Assembly (NCBI GenBank): GCA_040901765.1
Contig: JBBDYG010000011.1
Location: 1 to 50,392, forward strand
Reading direction: 5' to 3'
Length of the DNA stretch: 50,392 nucleotides
Source of the DNA: JBBDYG01 sp040901765
Lineage (GTDB): Bacteria; Planctomycetota; Planctomycetia; Pirellulales; Lacipirellulaceae
Below are positions 1-7,726 of this stretch, piece by piece. The position numbers and the translations under genes are program-made. The notes below the pieces were generated by a model. It ran no database searches. It saw nothing but the letters and a program-made list of their open reading frames with translations, and had not been told where the DNA came from. Numbering within the stretch: position 1 is the stretch's first letter; every line of letters starts with the position of its first letter.

Positions 1-256
1 CCCGCATCAAGCTCAGGCGGCTTTATCCATCAATCCAAGAGTGATCAAGCACTAGCGCCACCACCGGAAAGAGACTGCGACCCCTTTCGGGGTCGTGCGA
101 ACAGCGCTTTTGCTATCCGGTGGTGCGCTGCGCGACCACCGGCTAATGGCTGTCATCCCGCTGGGATGAAATACGCCACTACGCCAAGCCATCATCGCTG
201 GCTAACGGCGTAGCGTGCCGTCTTTGCTTTCTTTGGTTAACTGATTTCAAATAATT
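1..256. other. Intergenic region with hairpins, no gene seen
   Basis: No convincing coding frame. It holds a 7-bp stem with a TTTC loop (78-95, CGACCCC/GGGGTCG) and a dispersed hairpin repeat at 117-142. It lies downstream of the minus-strand glycosyltransferase gene, so the hairpins could act in its 3' end, but no T-tract follows them on that strand. Confidence 0.5.
117..150 (+). repeat. Dispersed hairpin repeat, CCGGTGGT/ACCACCGG family, copy 1
   Basis: Arms CCGGTGGT (117-124) and ACCACCGG (135-142) enclose GCGCTGCGCG and are followed by the tail CTAATGGCTG. The same hairpin plus tail occurs inverted near 27221-27256, and a variant is at 27361-27400. It is a short mobile or amplified palindrome of unknown function. 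Confidence 0.6.
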
Positions 257-1507
257 TCAAGCGGCGGCTATGGACTTTGAGCGGACCCAATTCCAATCGA
301 CGAGATCGGGCGATGGCGGTAGGCCCAGTCTTTGCCGAAGCCGAGCGGTCCAGGTGGCGCCAAAATTGGCGGCCGAGTTAAAGGCAACGAATCGTTGGCC
401 ACGCGGGGACAGGTGAAATTGATGCGAGACTTGTAGACCATGAAGCAGTGCGCGCGTGAGGCTGCCCGGCTCACGGGGCGAGCAAGTGCCGCCCAGGTCG
501 AAGCCTTCGATGGTGCGGCCGATCCAACCGACCGCCGCGCCAATGACGGGCCGTCCCGCGGCCGCTGCGGCGACGACAATGCTCGACGAGTGAAGATGTG
601 CCGGATACACCGCCGCAATCACGTCGGCCGCAAAAATTGCAGCGTCGAACTCTTCCTGCGCAAGGTAGCGATCCAGCGCAATCAACCGACCTGTGCGGAG
701 CAATTCGCCGTGCTGCTCGTGCAGCAACGCGCGGGTGGGCGGATCGCATTTGCCGGCGAGTAGCAAGCGGCAATCACCCGGCAACTCGTGGAGCGCTTCG
801 ATCAAGCGACCGATTCCCTTGCGCTCCTCGATTAGTCCGGTGACCGCCACGTATCGGCCGTCCGTCGGGATTCGCAAGAGTTGTCGGGCGGCTAGCTTTG
901 TTTGCGTCCCGGGTAGGTGTACGGGTTCTGGCATGAGTTTGACCATGCGCCGCAAGGTGTCACCCCCGGCGTGAAGCAATTCAACCGCCGCCAAGTCGAG
1001 ATGAAACACATTGGTCCACGGCCCCCGGGCGAGCATCTTGTAGGAGATGCGTTGCCGCAGGTGGGAGAACCACTGGCTTTCGCGGAGCATAAAACGCCCA
1101 CCGATGAGCAGAGTTTCGGCCTCGGCTCCGCAGCGACGCAGTCGCCGCGAAAGCCCGACCGGCAAGCAAGCGATGCGGGCGAGGGTATTTCCGTAAGGGA
1201 CGAACACATGGCCGGGGCGAGTTCGATCGATAGCTTGGCACAGCCCGCGATAGGTGGCGGTGGATCCCAACATTCCGCCCGTCCGCACGCGGCGGTGATG
1301 TTTGTCGAGCCGGAAGCCATCGAGGACAGCGAGTTGAATTTGCGAATCGAGGTGCCCGAGTTGCACGGCGAACTCGGGCGACTCGATGGCTTGGCGACTG
1401 GTGGCAACCGTCACTTCGCAGGGCAGTTTCGCCAGCTCGTTAAGCAACAGCGCCACGTGGCCCAAGTTATGGCCGAGAAACTGCGGTTCGTAGATCAGCA
1501 CGCGCAT
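257..1507 (-). CDS. Glycosyltransferase, GT4-like
   Basis: A 416-residue cytosolic protein, probably a GT-B glycosyltransferase that moves a sugar from an activated donor to an unknown acceptor. The N-terminus (MRVLIYEPQF, then a Gly/His-rich loop at 11-18) resembles the first strand and loop of a GT-B Rossmann fold. Residues 218-240 (AVTGLIEERKGIGRLIEAL) look like the start of the donor domain of GT4 enzymes. Residues 307-330 (SSSIVVAAAAAGRPVIGA) resemble the donor-binding helix, though the usual E-x7-E motif is not seen. An upstream start at 1552 would add 15 residues before the Rossmann strand, so the ATG at 1507 is preferred. It stands alone, with SGNH hydrolase upstream on the same strand about 100 bp away. 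Acceptor and product cannot be told from sequence. Confidence 0.75.
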   Translation of the reverse strand: MRVLIYEPQFLGHNLGHVALLLNELAKLPCEVTVATSRQAIESPEFAVQLGHLDSQIQLAVLDGFRLDKHHRRVRTGGMLGSTATYRGLCQAIDRTRPGHVFVPYGNTLARIACLPVGLSRRLRRCGAEAETLLIGGRFMLRESQWFSHLRQRISYKMLARGPWTNVFHLDLAAVELLHAGGDTLRRMVKLMPEPVHLPGTQTKLAARQLLRIPTDGRYVAVTGLIEERKGIGRLIEALHELPGDCRLLLAGKCDPPTRALLHEQHGELLRTGRLIALDRYLAQEEFDAAIFAADVIAAVYPAHLHSSSIVVAAAAAGRPVIGAAVGWIGRTIEGFDLGGTCSPREPGSLTRALLHGLQVSHQFHLSPRGQRFVAFNSAANFGATWTARLRQRLGLPPSPDLVDWNWVRSKSIAAA

Positions 1508-1605
1508 GATCGCCCGCCGCCGGTGAAGGAGCGTGAAAACGGTATCGTCCAAACGGCGAAGCGTATCAACTACGGCCCGCCGCGGGAAGCACGATTTGGC
1601 AGCCG

Positions 1606-2481
1606 TCAGGCGGGTTTTTCCGCAGCTAGCAGCCCGAGAATGGATTGGATTTGACCGGCGAGAAACCGGTGGCCGGCGGGGGTAAGGTGAATGGAATCGA
1701 GCGTGGCGTCGTGGCCAGCGAGAACTTCAGCGAGAATTCGCTTGGGAATGAGCGTCACGTTGTACCGCGAGGCAAGCTGGCGTTGCGCGCGGCCGAAGGC
1801 ATTGGCAAACGGCGGGAGCGGTAGCTCGAACATGACAATCTGCCGACCCGGTGTCGAAAGATGCTTCAGCAGCGCATCGAGATCGGCGGCGAACTCATCG
1901 GCCGACGTGGTGCCCAACAGATCATTGCCACCGATTTCGACCAAGACCACGCCGTCTGGGATATCGATTTGCTTCGCTTGTTTCAGCGCGGAAGCGGCGG
2001 TGGCACCGGCTCGCGAGTGATCGTGCACCGGGCGACCCGATTCTCGGGCCAGGAGCGTGGGCCACGTGTGGTCGGCATCGTTGCCGACGCCTGCGGCGAG
2101 CGAATCGCCAAAGATGGTAATTGCGGAGGCACTCGCCACGTCGATTGAAGGCACAATATGGTAAGGCATCTCCAGCGCCACTCCAAGAACCGCGATGCCA
2201 ACGAGCAGCGCGGCGGCCGCACGTCGACGCGCTGGGCTGGCCGTGGTTCCCCACGCCGTAACAAGCCACGCAGCGAGAATGAGGCCGGCAGGCACATAGA
2301 ACCAGTAACTCAAGGGTGCGGACGAAATCGCGACAGCGATGGCTCCCAAGATGCCGAACAGCGCCGCATATTGGGCCACTCTAGAACGCTGATGGAGCGA
2401 AAGCAGCGCCGCCAGCAGAAGCAGCAGCGCCCCAGTGGCGAAGACCTCGCCACTGGCAATGTGGTAGATAAAGCGGTGCAT
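1606..2481 (-). CDS. Membrane-anchored SGNH/GDSL hydrolase
   Basis: A 291-residue protein with four N-terminal membrane helices (about 14-30, 38-54, 60-77 and 88-105) and a C-terminal SGNH esterase domain from about 118. The blocks of the family are visible: the GDS nucleophile (IFGDSLAAG, Ser127), the GGND block (Asn186) and the DSIHLTPAGH block carrying Asp262 and His265. The closest family picture is TesA/arylesterase-type lipases, which hydrolyse esters or deacylate glycans. The helices are unusual for TesA and would place the catalytic domain at the membrane. No clear Shine-Dalgarno sequence precedes the ATG. It may be co-transcribed with the glycosyltransferase below it (98 bp gap), which would fit modification of a surface glycan or lipid, but this is inference. 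Confidence 0.85.
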   Translation of the reverse strand: MHRFIYHIASGEVFATGALLLLLAALLSLHQRSRVAQYAALFGILGAIAVAISSAPLSYWFYVPAGLILAAWLVTAWGTTASPARRRAAAALLVGIAVLGVALEMPYHIVPSIDVASASAITIFGDSLAAGVGNDADHTWPTLLARESGRPVHDHSRAGATAASALKQAKQIDIPDGVVLVEIGGNDLLGTTSADEFAADLDALLKHLSTPGRQIVMFELPLPPFANAFGRAQRQLASRYNVTLIPKRILAEVLAGHDATLDSIHLTPAGHRFLAGQIQSILGLLAAEKPA

Positions 2482-2507
2482 GGGGCGGGCTGGTAAAATG
2501 GCTTTAA

Positions 2508-2933
2508 TTACTGCTGATTTGACAGCATCGCAATGTAGTCTGCGGGCGTTGCGATTACGATTGATCGAAAGGGGTTAAGTGCAAGCAAGTCTGCATCGCC
2601 TGTAACGATGTATGTCGCATGTCCACTGACAGCTAATTCAAGAAACTTGTCATCATCCGCGTCTCGGCAAGCAGTGATGGTCGAAGTGATCTCGACAACT
2701 CGCGCATCGTTTACCAGGCTCGACAAAAATTCAAGCCGCTTCACTTCGGGGACGTATCGATCAAACTTTGGACAACGCAATACGTCGTCAAGTTCGTCAA
2801 TGGTCGGCACGGAGACTAGCACCTCGCCCCTTGAGAATGCCAAATCGAACACCTGACGTGGCAAGGATCGCGGCAAGAGTACCGCGCTCACCGCAACGCT
2901 GGTATCGATGACCGTCCGAATATCAGTCGCCAT
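2508..2933 (-). CDS. PIN-domain toxin of a toxin-antitoxin pair
   Basis: A 141-residue single PIN domain matching the 'putative toxin-antitoxin component, PIN family' group (TIGR00305/COG1569 type). Acidic metal-binding residues are in place: Asp in VIDTSVAVSA near residue 9, Glu/Asp in TIDELDDVLR, the CRDADDDKFLELA block, and Asp in TGDADLL. PIN toxins of this kind are Mg2+-dependent RNases that cut tRNA or mRNA. The start overlaps the stop region of the upstream antitoxin by 11 bp, which implies coupled translation. The frame looks intact and probably active. Target RNA unknown. Confidence 0.85.
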   Translation of the reverse strand: MATDIRTVIDTSVAVSAVLLPRSLPRQVFDLAFSRGEVLVSVPTIDELDDVLRCPKFDRYVPEVKRLEFLSSLVNDARVVEITSTITACRDADDDKFLELAVSGHATYIVTGDADLLALNPFRSIVIATPADYIAMLSNQQ

Positions 2934-3147
2934 TCAACAACGATTCCAGCTTTTCGGGAGTCAGTCCCTGCGATTCGGCATGGCGCCCCATCTCGTCCAT
3001 GACCTGGCGAAGTGGACGGGGCGGAGTCGAGGTCAGTTCTCTTAACCGTAGATTGAGCAGTAGCTGCAATTTGCGACGCTCTTCGGGCGCGGATTCGGTA
3101 AAGACGCGGGCCGATTCTGCATCGACTTCTAGTGAGATTGTCGTCAT
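2923..3147 (-). CDS. Antitoxin partner of the PIN toxin
   Basis: A 74-residue protein directly upstream of the PIN toxin and overlapping it by 11 bp. The N-terminus (MTTISLEVDAESARVF) begins with a short beta-strand as in DNA-binding antitoxins. The C-terminus has the LTPEKLESLLNGD pattern, typical of small antitoxins paired with COG1569 PIN toxins, which probably wraps the toxin active site. By analogy it should repress its own promoter, which would lie in 3148-3300. Identification rests largely on gene context and size. Confidence 0.7.
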   Translation of the reverse strand: MTTISLEVDAESARVFTESAPEERRKLQLLLNLRLRELTSTPPRPLRQVMDEMGRHAESQGLTPEKLESLLNGD

Positions 3148-3381
3148 TATTCACGTGGCTCGGCAAATAGCTGCTGATAGCAGTGCAAAACTTATTCGTA
3201 ATTCTACCCTAAACCCCAACACTTTTCTTGGTAGACACCCAAGGGAGAAACGCTCAATTGGCCCCATTGAAGGAAAAATGCCGTCCTCGACAGCCCTAAC
3301 TGGGGACGGTAAACTTTAGGATTCCCTGCCACGGGACTGCATCCGCACATTAGCGTGAATTTGCCAGATTGAGGTATCGCC

Positions 3382-3696
3382 ATGTATGCAATTATCGCCG
3401 ACGGTGGTCGGCAGTATCGGGTTGAAGAAGGCCAGGAACTGACGATTGCTTACCGCGATACGCCGGTGGGCGAGAAGCTGTCATTTGGCGACGTGCTGGC
3501 GGTCGGCGGCGGCGACCAAGTAAAGCTAGGCTCGCCGATGGTTTCGGGAGCCAGCGTCTCCGCCGAAGTGCTCGGCATTGATCAAGGGCCTAAGATCAAC
3601 ATCCGCAAACTCCGCCGGCGGAAGAATTTCCGCAAGCAAACCGGGCACCGGGCGATGTATACCCGTGTGCGGATTAACAGCATCGCCGGGGCGTAG
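3382..3696 (+). CDS. rplU: 50S ribosomal protein L21
   Basis: A 104-residue full-length bL21, a 23S rRNA-binding protein of the large subunit. It starts MYAIIADGGRQYRVEEGQ and carries the basic KINIRKLRRRKNFRKQTGHR signature near the C-terminus. A GAGG motif about 8 bases before the ATG supports the start. In most bacteria rpmA (L27) follows directly, but here the next gene is a mechanosensitive channel and no L27 frame is seen. The 234-bp leader contains a CCGTCC...GGACGG stem near 3282-3310 that could be a regulatory or terminator hairpin; this is weak. Confidence 0.97.
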   Translation: MYAIIADGGRQYRVEEGQELTIAYRDTPVGEKLSFGDVLAVGGGDQVKLGSPMVSGASVSAEVLGIDQGPKINIRKLRRRKNFRKQTGHRAMYTRVRINSIAGA

Positions 3697-3847
3697 GCAA
3701 AATTTCAGATTTGGGATTTACGACGCGCGCGCCCGCGGGCGTTCGCCCTTTCTGCTAGCGCCGCTGTCTTTCTAGCGTCGCCGCGTTGCGGGAATCGCGG
3801 TTTCGGTCGGGGCGCGTTTCTGCGAAGATCGGCCGCCCCTTGTTGGA

Positions 3848-3897
3848 CGTAGCGGAGGCTTCCAGCCTCCAATCGGCGGCTAGAAGCCGCCGCTACG
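3848..3897. repeat. Dispersed palindrome, GCGGCTTCnAGCCGC family
   Basis: Two adjoining palindromes, one around GGAGGCTTCCAGCCTCC and one around CGGCGGCTAGAAGCCGCCG, start CGTAGCGG and end CCGCTACG. Further copies lie near 35293, 44780, 45487 and 45876. It sits just upstream of the channel gene and may affect its 5' mRNA. Confidence 0.75.
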
Positions 3898-3926
3898 CTG
3901 CCCGCCCATGTTACGAAGGCGATGTC

Positions 3927-6900
3927 ATGCGCCGTGTCTGCCGCCAGTTTGTTCTCGCGATTGTTGTGATTACGGCTGCGCATGCGCTGCCCACGCGCGC
4001 ACAAGAACCGGTGGAAACACAACCGGTGCCGGCGGAAATACAGAGCGACGCCGAGAATCCCGAGGCAGTGAAGCTGCCGACCAAAGAGGAACTCGAACAG
4101 CGTTTGGCGGCGCTTCCGCAAACGGCGCTGGATGAAGGTCAGCGCGTAAAGGCGGCGGAGTTTTATCAGGCCGCAATTCAATCGCTGGCAAAGCTAGGCG
4201 AGCAAGTGGCCGAGAAGGCGAAACGGCAAGGCTACATCGACCGCCGCGACACGAACGTTGAAAAAGAAAAGGCTAAGCTCGCTACGTCGGTGCCGGAGGT
4301 GCCGTTGCCCGAGTCTTCTGAGTTATCCGTCTGGGAAGAAGATTTCGCGGTTCGCGAGCAGGCGCTGAATGAGAAGCGGGAGGACTACTATTGGTACGAA
4401 GCAGAGCCGCGACGACGGGCGACGCGGCTCACGGAGATTCCGCAGCAGCTTAGCGAGCTGCGCGCCGAACTTACAAAGGTTGAAGAGCAGCTTGCCGCGG
4501 CGGCGGACGGGTCGCCCAAGGAGCTGGTTGAAGCTCGCCTAGCGGCCCTCCACTGCAAATCGGCCGAGCTAACAGCGACGATCGAAGCCTTCGAAACGGA
4601 GCACAAACACTACGCGCTGGGTCTCGAACTGATTCATTTGACGCGCGACCGCATGGCCCGCGAAGTCATTGCCTGGGACAAACGGCTCGAGCAACTCCGA
4701 AAGCAGTTGAATGAGAAGCGGCAGCGCGAGGCCGATCAACAAGCGACGCTGGCGGCCGACGCCGCCCAAGTGAAGCGCCCCGAGTCGATTGCAGAACTTG
4801 CAGCGCGAAACGCCGAGATCGCCGAGCTACGAAAGAAGTTAGTGCAAGAGAATATGCTGGCCGAGGAGCAACTGATCGCCAGCAAATCGCAGAGAGACAA
4901 AATCTCGAAGGAGTATGCGCGCAGTCAGGAGCCGGTCCAGCAGGGAGGGTTTTCCGAAGCAAGCGGCGAATTGTTGCGCCAGCGCCAAGAAAAGCTGCCC
5001 CCGACCACCGAGATCAAGCGGCGAATCGCCCTCCGACGTCCGCTCATCACGGACGCGGCTATTGAAAGTTATCTGCTCGATGAAGAGCGAAGCAAATTAG
5101 CGGACATTGACGACGCGGTCAGCCAAATACTGGCAGACATTTCCGAGAGCGAACGCGCGTTGGTCGCACAAGAAATTCGAGGACTGCTTCAGGTTCAGAA
5201 GCAATATCTCGACGATTTGATTGAGAGTTACGACAAATGCGTTCAGAAGCTGGCTGAGCTTAACGCGGTGGAAGGAGATTTGATTCAGACGACGAACGAC
5301 TACGCCAATTTCATCGCCAAGCGAGTGTTCTGGATTCGCAGTTGCTCCGTCCTGCAACCCAATCACCTCAAACCATCATTCGATGCGATCACGTGGTCAA
5401 TGTCTCCGCGTAATTGGCAAGCGGCGCTGGCGGCGTTGCGGCACGCGGGGCAACGGGCACCATTGCAACTCACAGTTTTTGTGCTGGCCTTCCCGCTATT
5501 AATGCTCGCGCAGCGCAGTTCGCGGCGGGCGCTGCGAGAGATCGGCGAGCAAACCGCCCGTCGCGACAGCACCGAATTCCGCCTCACGCTGAAAGCGTTG
5601 TGGTTGACGCTCGTGATCGCACTGCCCTGGCCGACGCTGCTTCTATTTGTGGGCTGGTGTCTCGATTCGCCGCTGAATGAATCGGAGTTTGTGCGGTCGC
5701 TTTCCGCCAGCGCGCAATTCACCGCGTACTGCCTGCTACTGGTCGAGTTGTGGCGGCACGTCTGCCGGCCAAAAGGTTTGGCCGATGCGCATTTCGACTG
5801 GCCGGCACCGGCGCTTGCACAGATCCGACGTAGTCTGCGGTGGCTCGGCGTGTTGGGAACGCCGATCGTGCTGTGGGCGGTGGGGCTCGAAGTGCAGCGG
5901 CAGCAAACGTTGTGGAGCGAATCGCTCGGACGCGCGCTGTTTATCGCGATTATGCTGTTGCTCGCGTTCGTGTTGTGGCGGGTACTGCTGGCCGAGGGCG
6001 GCCCATTTCGGCAATTTGTCGAGCGGAAGCCCGACCACTGGCTCCTGCCGCTCCACAATTTGTGGTGCCCGCTGATCGCGGCGGCGCCGATCTTCCTCGC
6101 CATCGCGGCGCTGGCTGGCTATTACTACACGGCCCTGCAACTATCGTTGCGGAGCGTATATACGGTCGCGCTGGTGCTCGGGGTGATGGTCGCCGGCGGA
6201 CTGCTTCAGCGCTGGATGCTGGTGAATCGACGCCAATTGGCCCGGGAGCAAGCCCGGCAGCGCCGCGCACAGGCGGCGGTCGCTTCCGCCGCTTCAGCCG
6301 AAGGCGCTGCGCCATTAGTCGAGCAGATCGACGACGGGCTTGACCTGGCCGTGGTCAGTGAGCAGACACGGAAGCTGATCCGTTCCATGCTCGTGATAAC
6401 CGCCGGCGCGACGGTGTGGTATCTGTGGCGCGACATGCTGCCGGCCGTCGAGTACATCTTCGATCGGCCGCTTTCGAGTTCTCCCGACGGTCCGACGTGG
6501 GCCGACCTGTTGATCAGCCTGCTGGTGATGGCGTTCACGTGGATCAGCGTGCGGAATGTGCCGGGCCTACTGGAATTGGCCGTCCTGCAGCATCTTCCGC
6601 TGGATGCCGGAGCACGTTACGCGGTTAGTTCCATCACACGCTATGTGCTCACGACGATCGGCGTGGTCGTTTCCGCATCGAAGATGGGCATCATTTGGGG
6701 CGACATCCAGTGGCTCGTGGCGGCGATGAGCGTGGGTCTCGGCTTTGGTCTGCAAGACATTTTTGCCAACTTCATCTCGGGCATCATCCTGCTGTTCGAG
6801 CGGCCAATCCGCGTCGGCGACATCGTCACGCTCGGCGACAAAAGCGGCGTCGTGAACCGGATTCGGATGCGATCGACGACGATCGTCGATTGGGATCGCA

Positions 6901-7331
6901 AGGAATACATCGTTCCGAACAAAGACCTTGTCACCGAGCGGTTGCTGAACTGGACGCTGAGCGATCAAATCAATCGCATTGAAATCCGCGTGCCGGTGGC
7001 GCAAGGCACCGACACTGAATTGGCATGCGCGCTTCTGTTGGAAGCGGCGCTTGAACAACCCGACGTGATGGCCGACCCCGCGCCCCACGCCGTGTTCGAC
7101 GGCTTTGGGGATGGAACGCTCAATCTCGTGATGCGCTGCTATCTGCCGGTGCTCGAAAAGCGTACCCAGACGATGCACACGCTGTATACAGCAATCGATC
7201 ACAAGTTCCGCATCGCGGGCATTCCGTTTCCCAATCGCGACCTTTGGGTACGCGGTGTTTCGGAGGGGGCGTCGCTGCAAGTAGTCGGCAAGCATGACGC
7301 CGGACGCTCGGGGGCGTTGCGAAGCGCGTGA
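3927..7331 (+). CDS. Large mechanosensitive channel, MscK/KefA type
   Basis: A 1134-residue inner-membrane channel that would open under membrane tension and release solutes on osmotic down-shock. It begins with a signal peptide (MRRVCRQFVLAIVV, cut near THALPTRAQ). A periplasmic coiled-coil region of about 470 residues rich in Glu, Lys and Gln follows. There are roughly ten membrane helices from about 511 to 960. The C-terminal MscS domain carries the pore helix region GLGFGLQDIFANFISG and the beta-domain motif RPIRVGDIV. This size and order match MscK/KefA rather than small MscS. The start at 3927 is chosen because GAAGG lies 7 bases before it and it opens the signal peptide; an upstream TTG at 3786 would translate a repeat element. 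The stop lies in a small hairpin (7329-7350). Whether it is K+-gated like E. coli MscK is unknown. Confidence 0.9.
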   Translation: MRRVCRQFVLAIVVITAAHALPTRAQEPVETQPVPAEIQSDAENPEAVKLPTKEELEQRLAALPQTALDEGQRVKAAEFYQAAIQSLAKLGEQVAEKAKRQGYIDRRDTNVEKEKAKLATSVPEVPLPESSELSVWEEDFAVREQALNEKREDYYWYEAEPRRRATRLTEIPQQLSELRAELTKVEEQLAAAADGSPKELVEARLAALHCKSAELTATIEAFETEHKHYALGLELIHLTRDRMAREVIAWDKRLEQLRKQLNEKRQREADQQATLAADAAQVKRPESIAELAARNAEIAELRKKLVQENMLAEEQLIASKSQRDKISKEYARSQEPVQQGGFSEASGELLRQRQEKLPPTTEIKRRIALRRPLITDAAIESYLLDEERSKLADIDDAVSQILADISESERALVAQEIRGLLQVQKQYLDDLIESYDKCVQKLAELNAVEGDLIQTTNDYANFIAKRVFWIRSCSVLQPNHLKPSFDAITWSMSPRNWQAALAALRHAGQRAPLQLTVFVLAFPLLMLAQRSSRRALREIGEQTARRDSTEFRLTLKALWLTLVIALPWPTLLLFVGWCLDSPLNESEFVRSLSASAQFTAYCLLLVELWRHVCRPKGLADAHFDWPAPALAQIRRSLRWLGVLGTPIVLWAVGLEVQRQQTLWSESLGRALFIAIMLLLAFVLWRVLLAEGGPFRQFVERKPDHWLLPLHNLWCPLIAAAPIFLAIAALAGYYYTALQLSLRSVYTVALVLGVMVAGGLLQRWMLVNRRQLAREQARQRRAQAAVASAASAEGAAPLVEQIDDGLDLAVVSEQTRKLIRSMLVITAGATVWYLWRDMLPAVEYIFDRPLSSSPDGPTWADLLISLLVMAFTWISVRNVPGLLELAVLQHLPLDAGARYAVSSITRYVLTTIGVVVSASKMGIIWGDIQWLVAAMSVGLGFGLQDIFANFISGIILLFERPIRVGDIVTLGDKSGVVNRIRMRSTTIVDWDRKEYIVPNKDLVTERLLNWTLSDQINRIEIRVPVAQGTDTELACALLLEAALEQPDVMADPAPHAVFDGFGDGTLNLVMRCYLPVLEKRTQTMHTLYTAIDHKFRIAGIPFPNRDLWVRGVSEGASLQVVGKHDAGRSGALRSA

Positions 7332-7368
7332 GTGGACTGCGCGCCACTCAGGATGCTACAATTAAGGC

Positions 7369-7659
7369 ATGGTCACCATCGAGCTTCCTGAATCGGTCGC
7401 CGCCGCCCTCACAGCCCAGGCGGAAGCGCGGGGATTGCGCCTAAATGAGTATCTGGAGCGGATGGCGCGTTCGACGGCAACCAATGTCTCTCCGCGCCGA
7501 TCAGTCGAGGAATTCGAGCGCGATCTCGATGATCTGAGTCGGGATGTTCCGTCTTTGCTCGCAGACGAGATTGACCGGCTTATTGACCAGGAGGCTACCC
7601 CGGGTCCGCTCTATACGGGAACCTACTCTCGCGAAGACATCTACTTTGATCACGATTAA
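7369..7659 (+). CDS. Antitoxin, VapB-like, of a broken TA pair
   Basis: A 96-residue protein with an N-terminal strand and helix (MVTIELPESVAAALTAQAEARGL) like a ribbon-helix-helix or related antitoxin, and a C-terminal tail ending SREDIYFDHD, typical of antitoxins encoded directly before PIN toxins. Its TAA stop overlaps the ATG of the following toxin remnant (TAATG), the normal coupling of such pairs. The antitoxin frame itself looks intact although the toxin is truncated. It may persist as a free DNA-binding protein or as neutral relic. Confidence 0.65.
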   Translation: MVTIELPESVAAALTAQAEARGLRLNEYLERMARSTATNVSPRRSVEEFERDLDDLSRDVPSLLADEIDRLIDQEATPGPLYTGTYSREDIYFDHD

Positions 7660-7726
7660 TGGCGATGCTTGTTGACACTGGCATTCTCTTGCGGGTTTTC
7701 GATACCCGCTCGCGGCGCTATTTGCC
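7659..7726 (+). pseudogene. 5' remnant of a VapC-type PIN toxin gene
   Basis: The frame opens MAMLVDTGILLRVFD, the canonical first strand of a PIN domain including the first catalytic Asp. After about 20-24 codons the similarity stops. The frame then runs antisense into the 3' end of the serpin-like gene, giving an unrelated Arg-rich tail. The rest of the PIN domain, with the other acidic residues, is missing, so it cannot be an active nuclease. The breakpoint lies near 7720-7727 and suggests a deletion or rearrangement that joined two unrelated segments. Confidence 0.7.

Noticed and set aside
917..1654. 245-codon frame on the plus strand
   Set aside because: Antisense shadow of the glycosyltransferase gene; no ribosome site or family match.
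5363..6103. 246-codon frame opposite the channel gene
   Set aside because: Shadow frame rich in Ser, Arg and Asn; the channel frame has clear domains.
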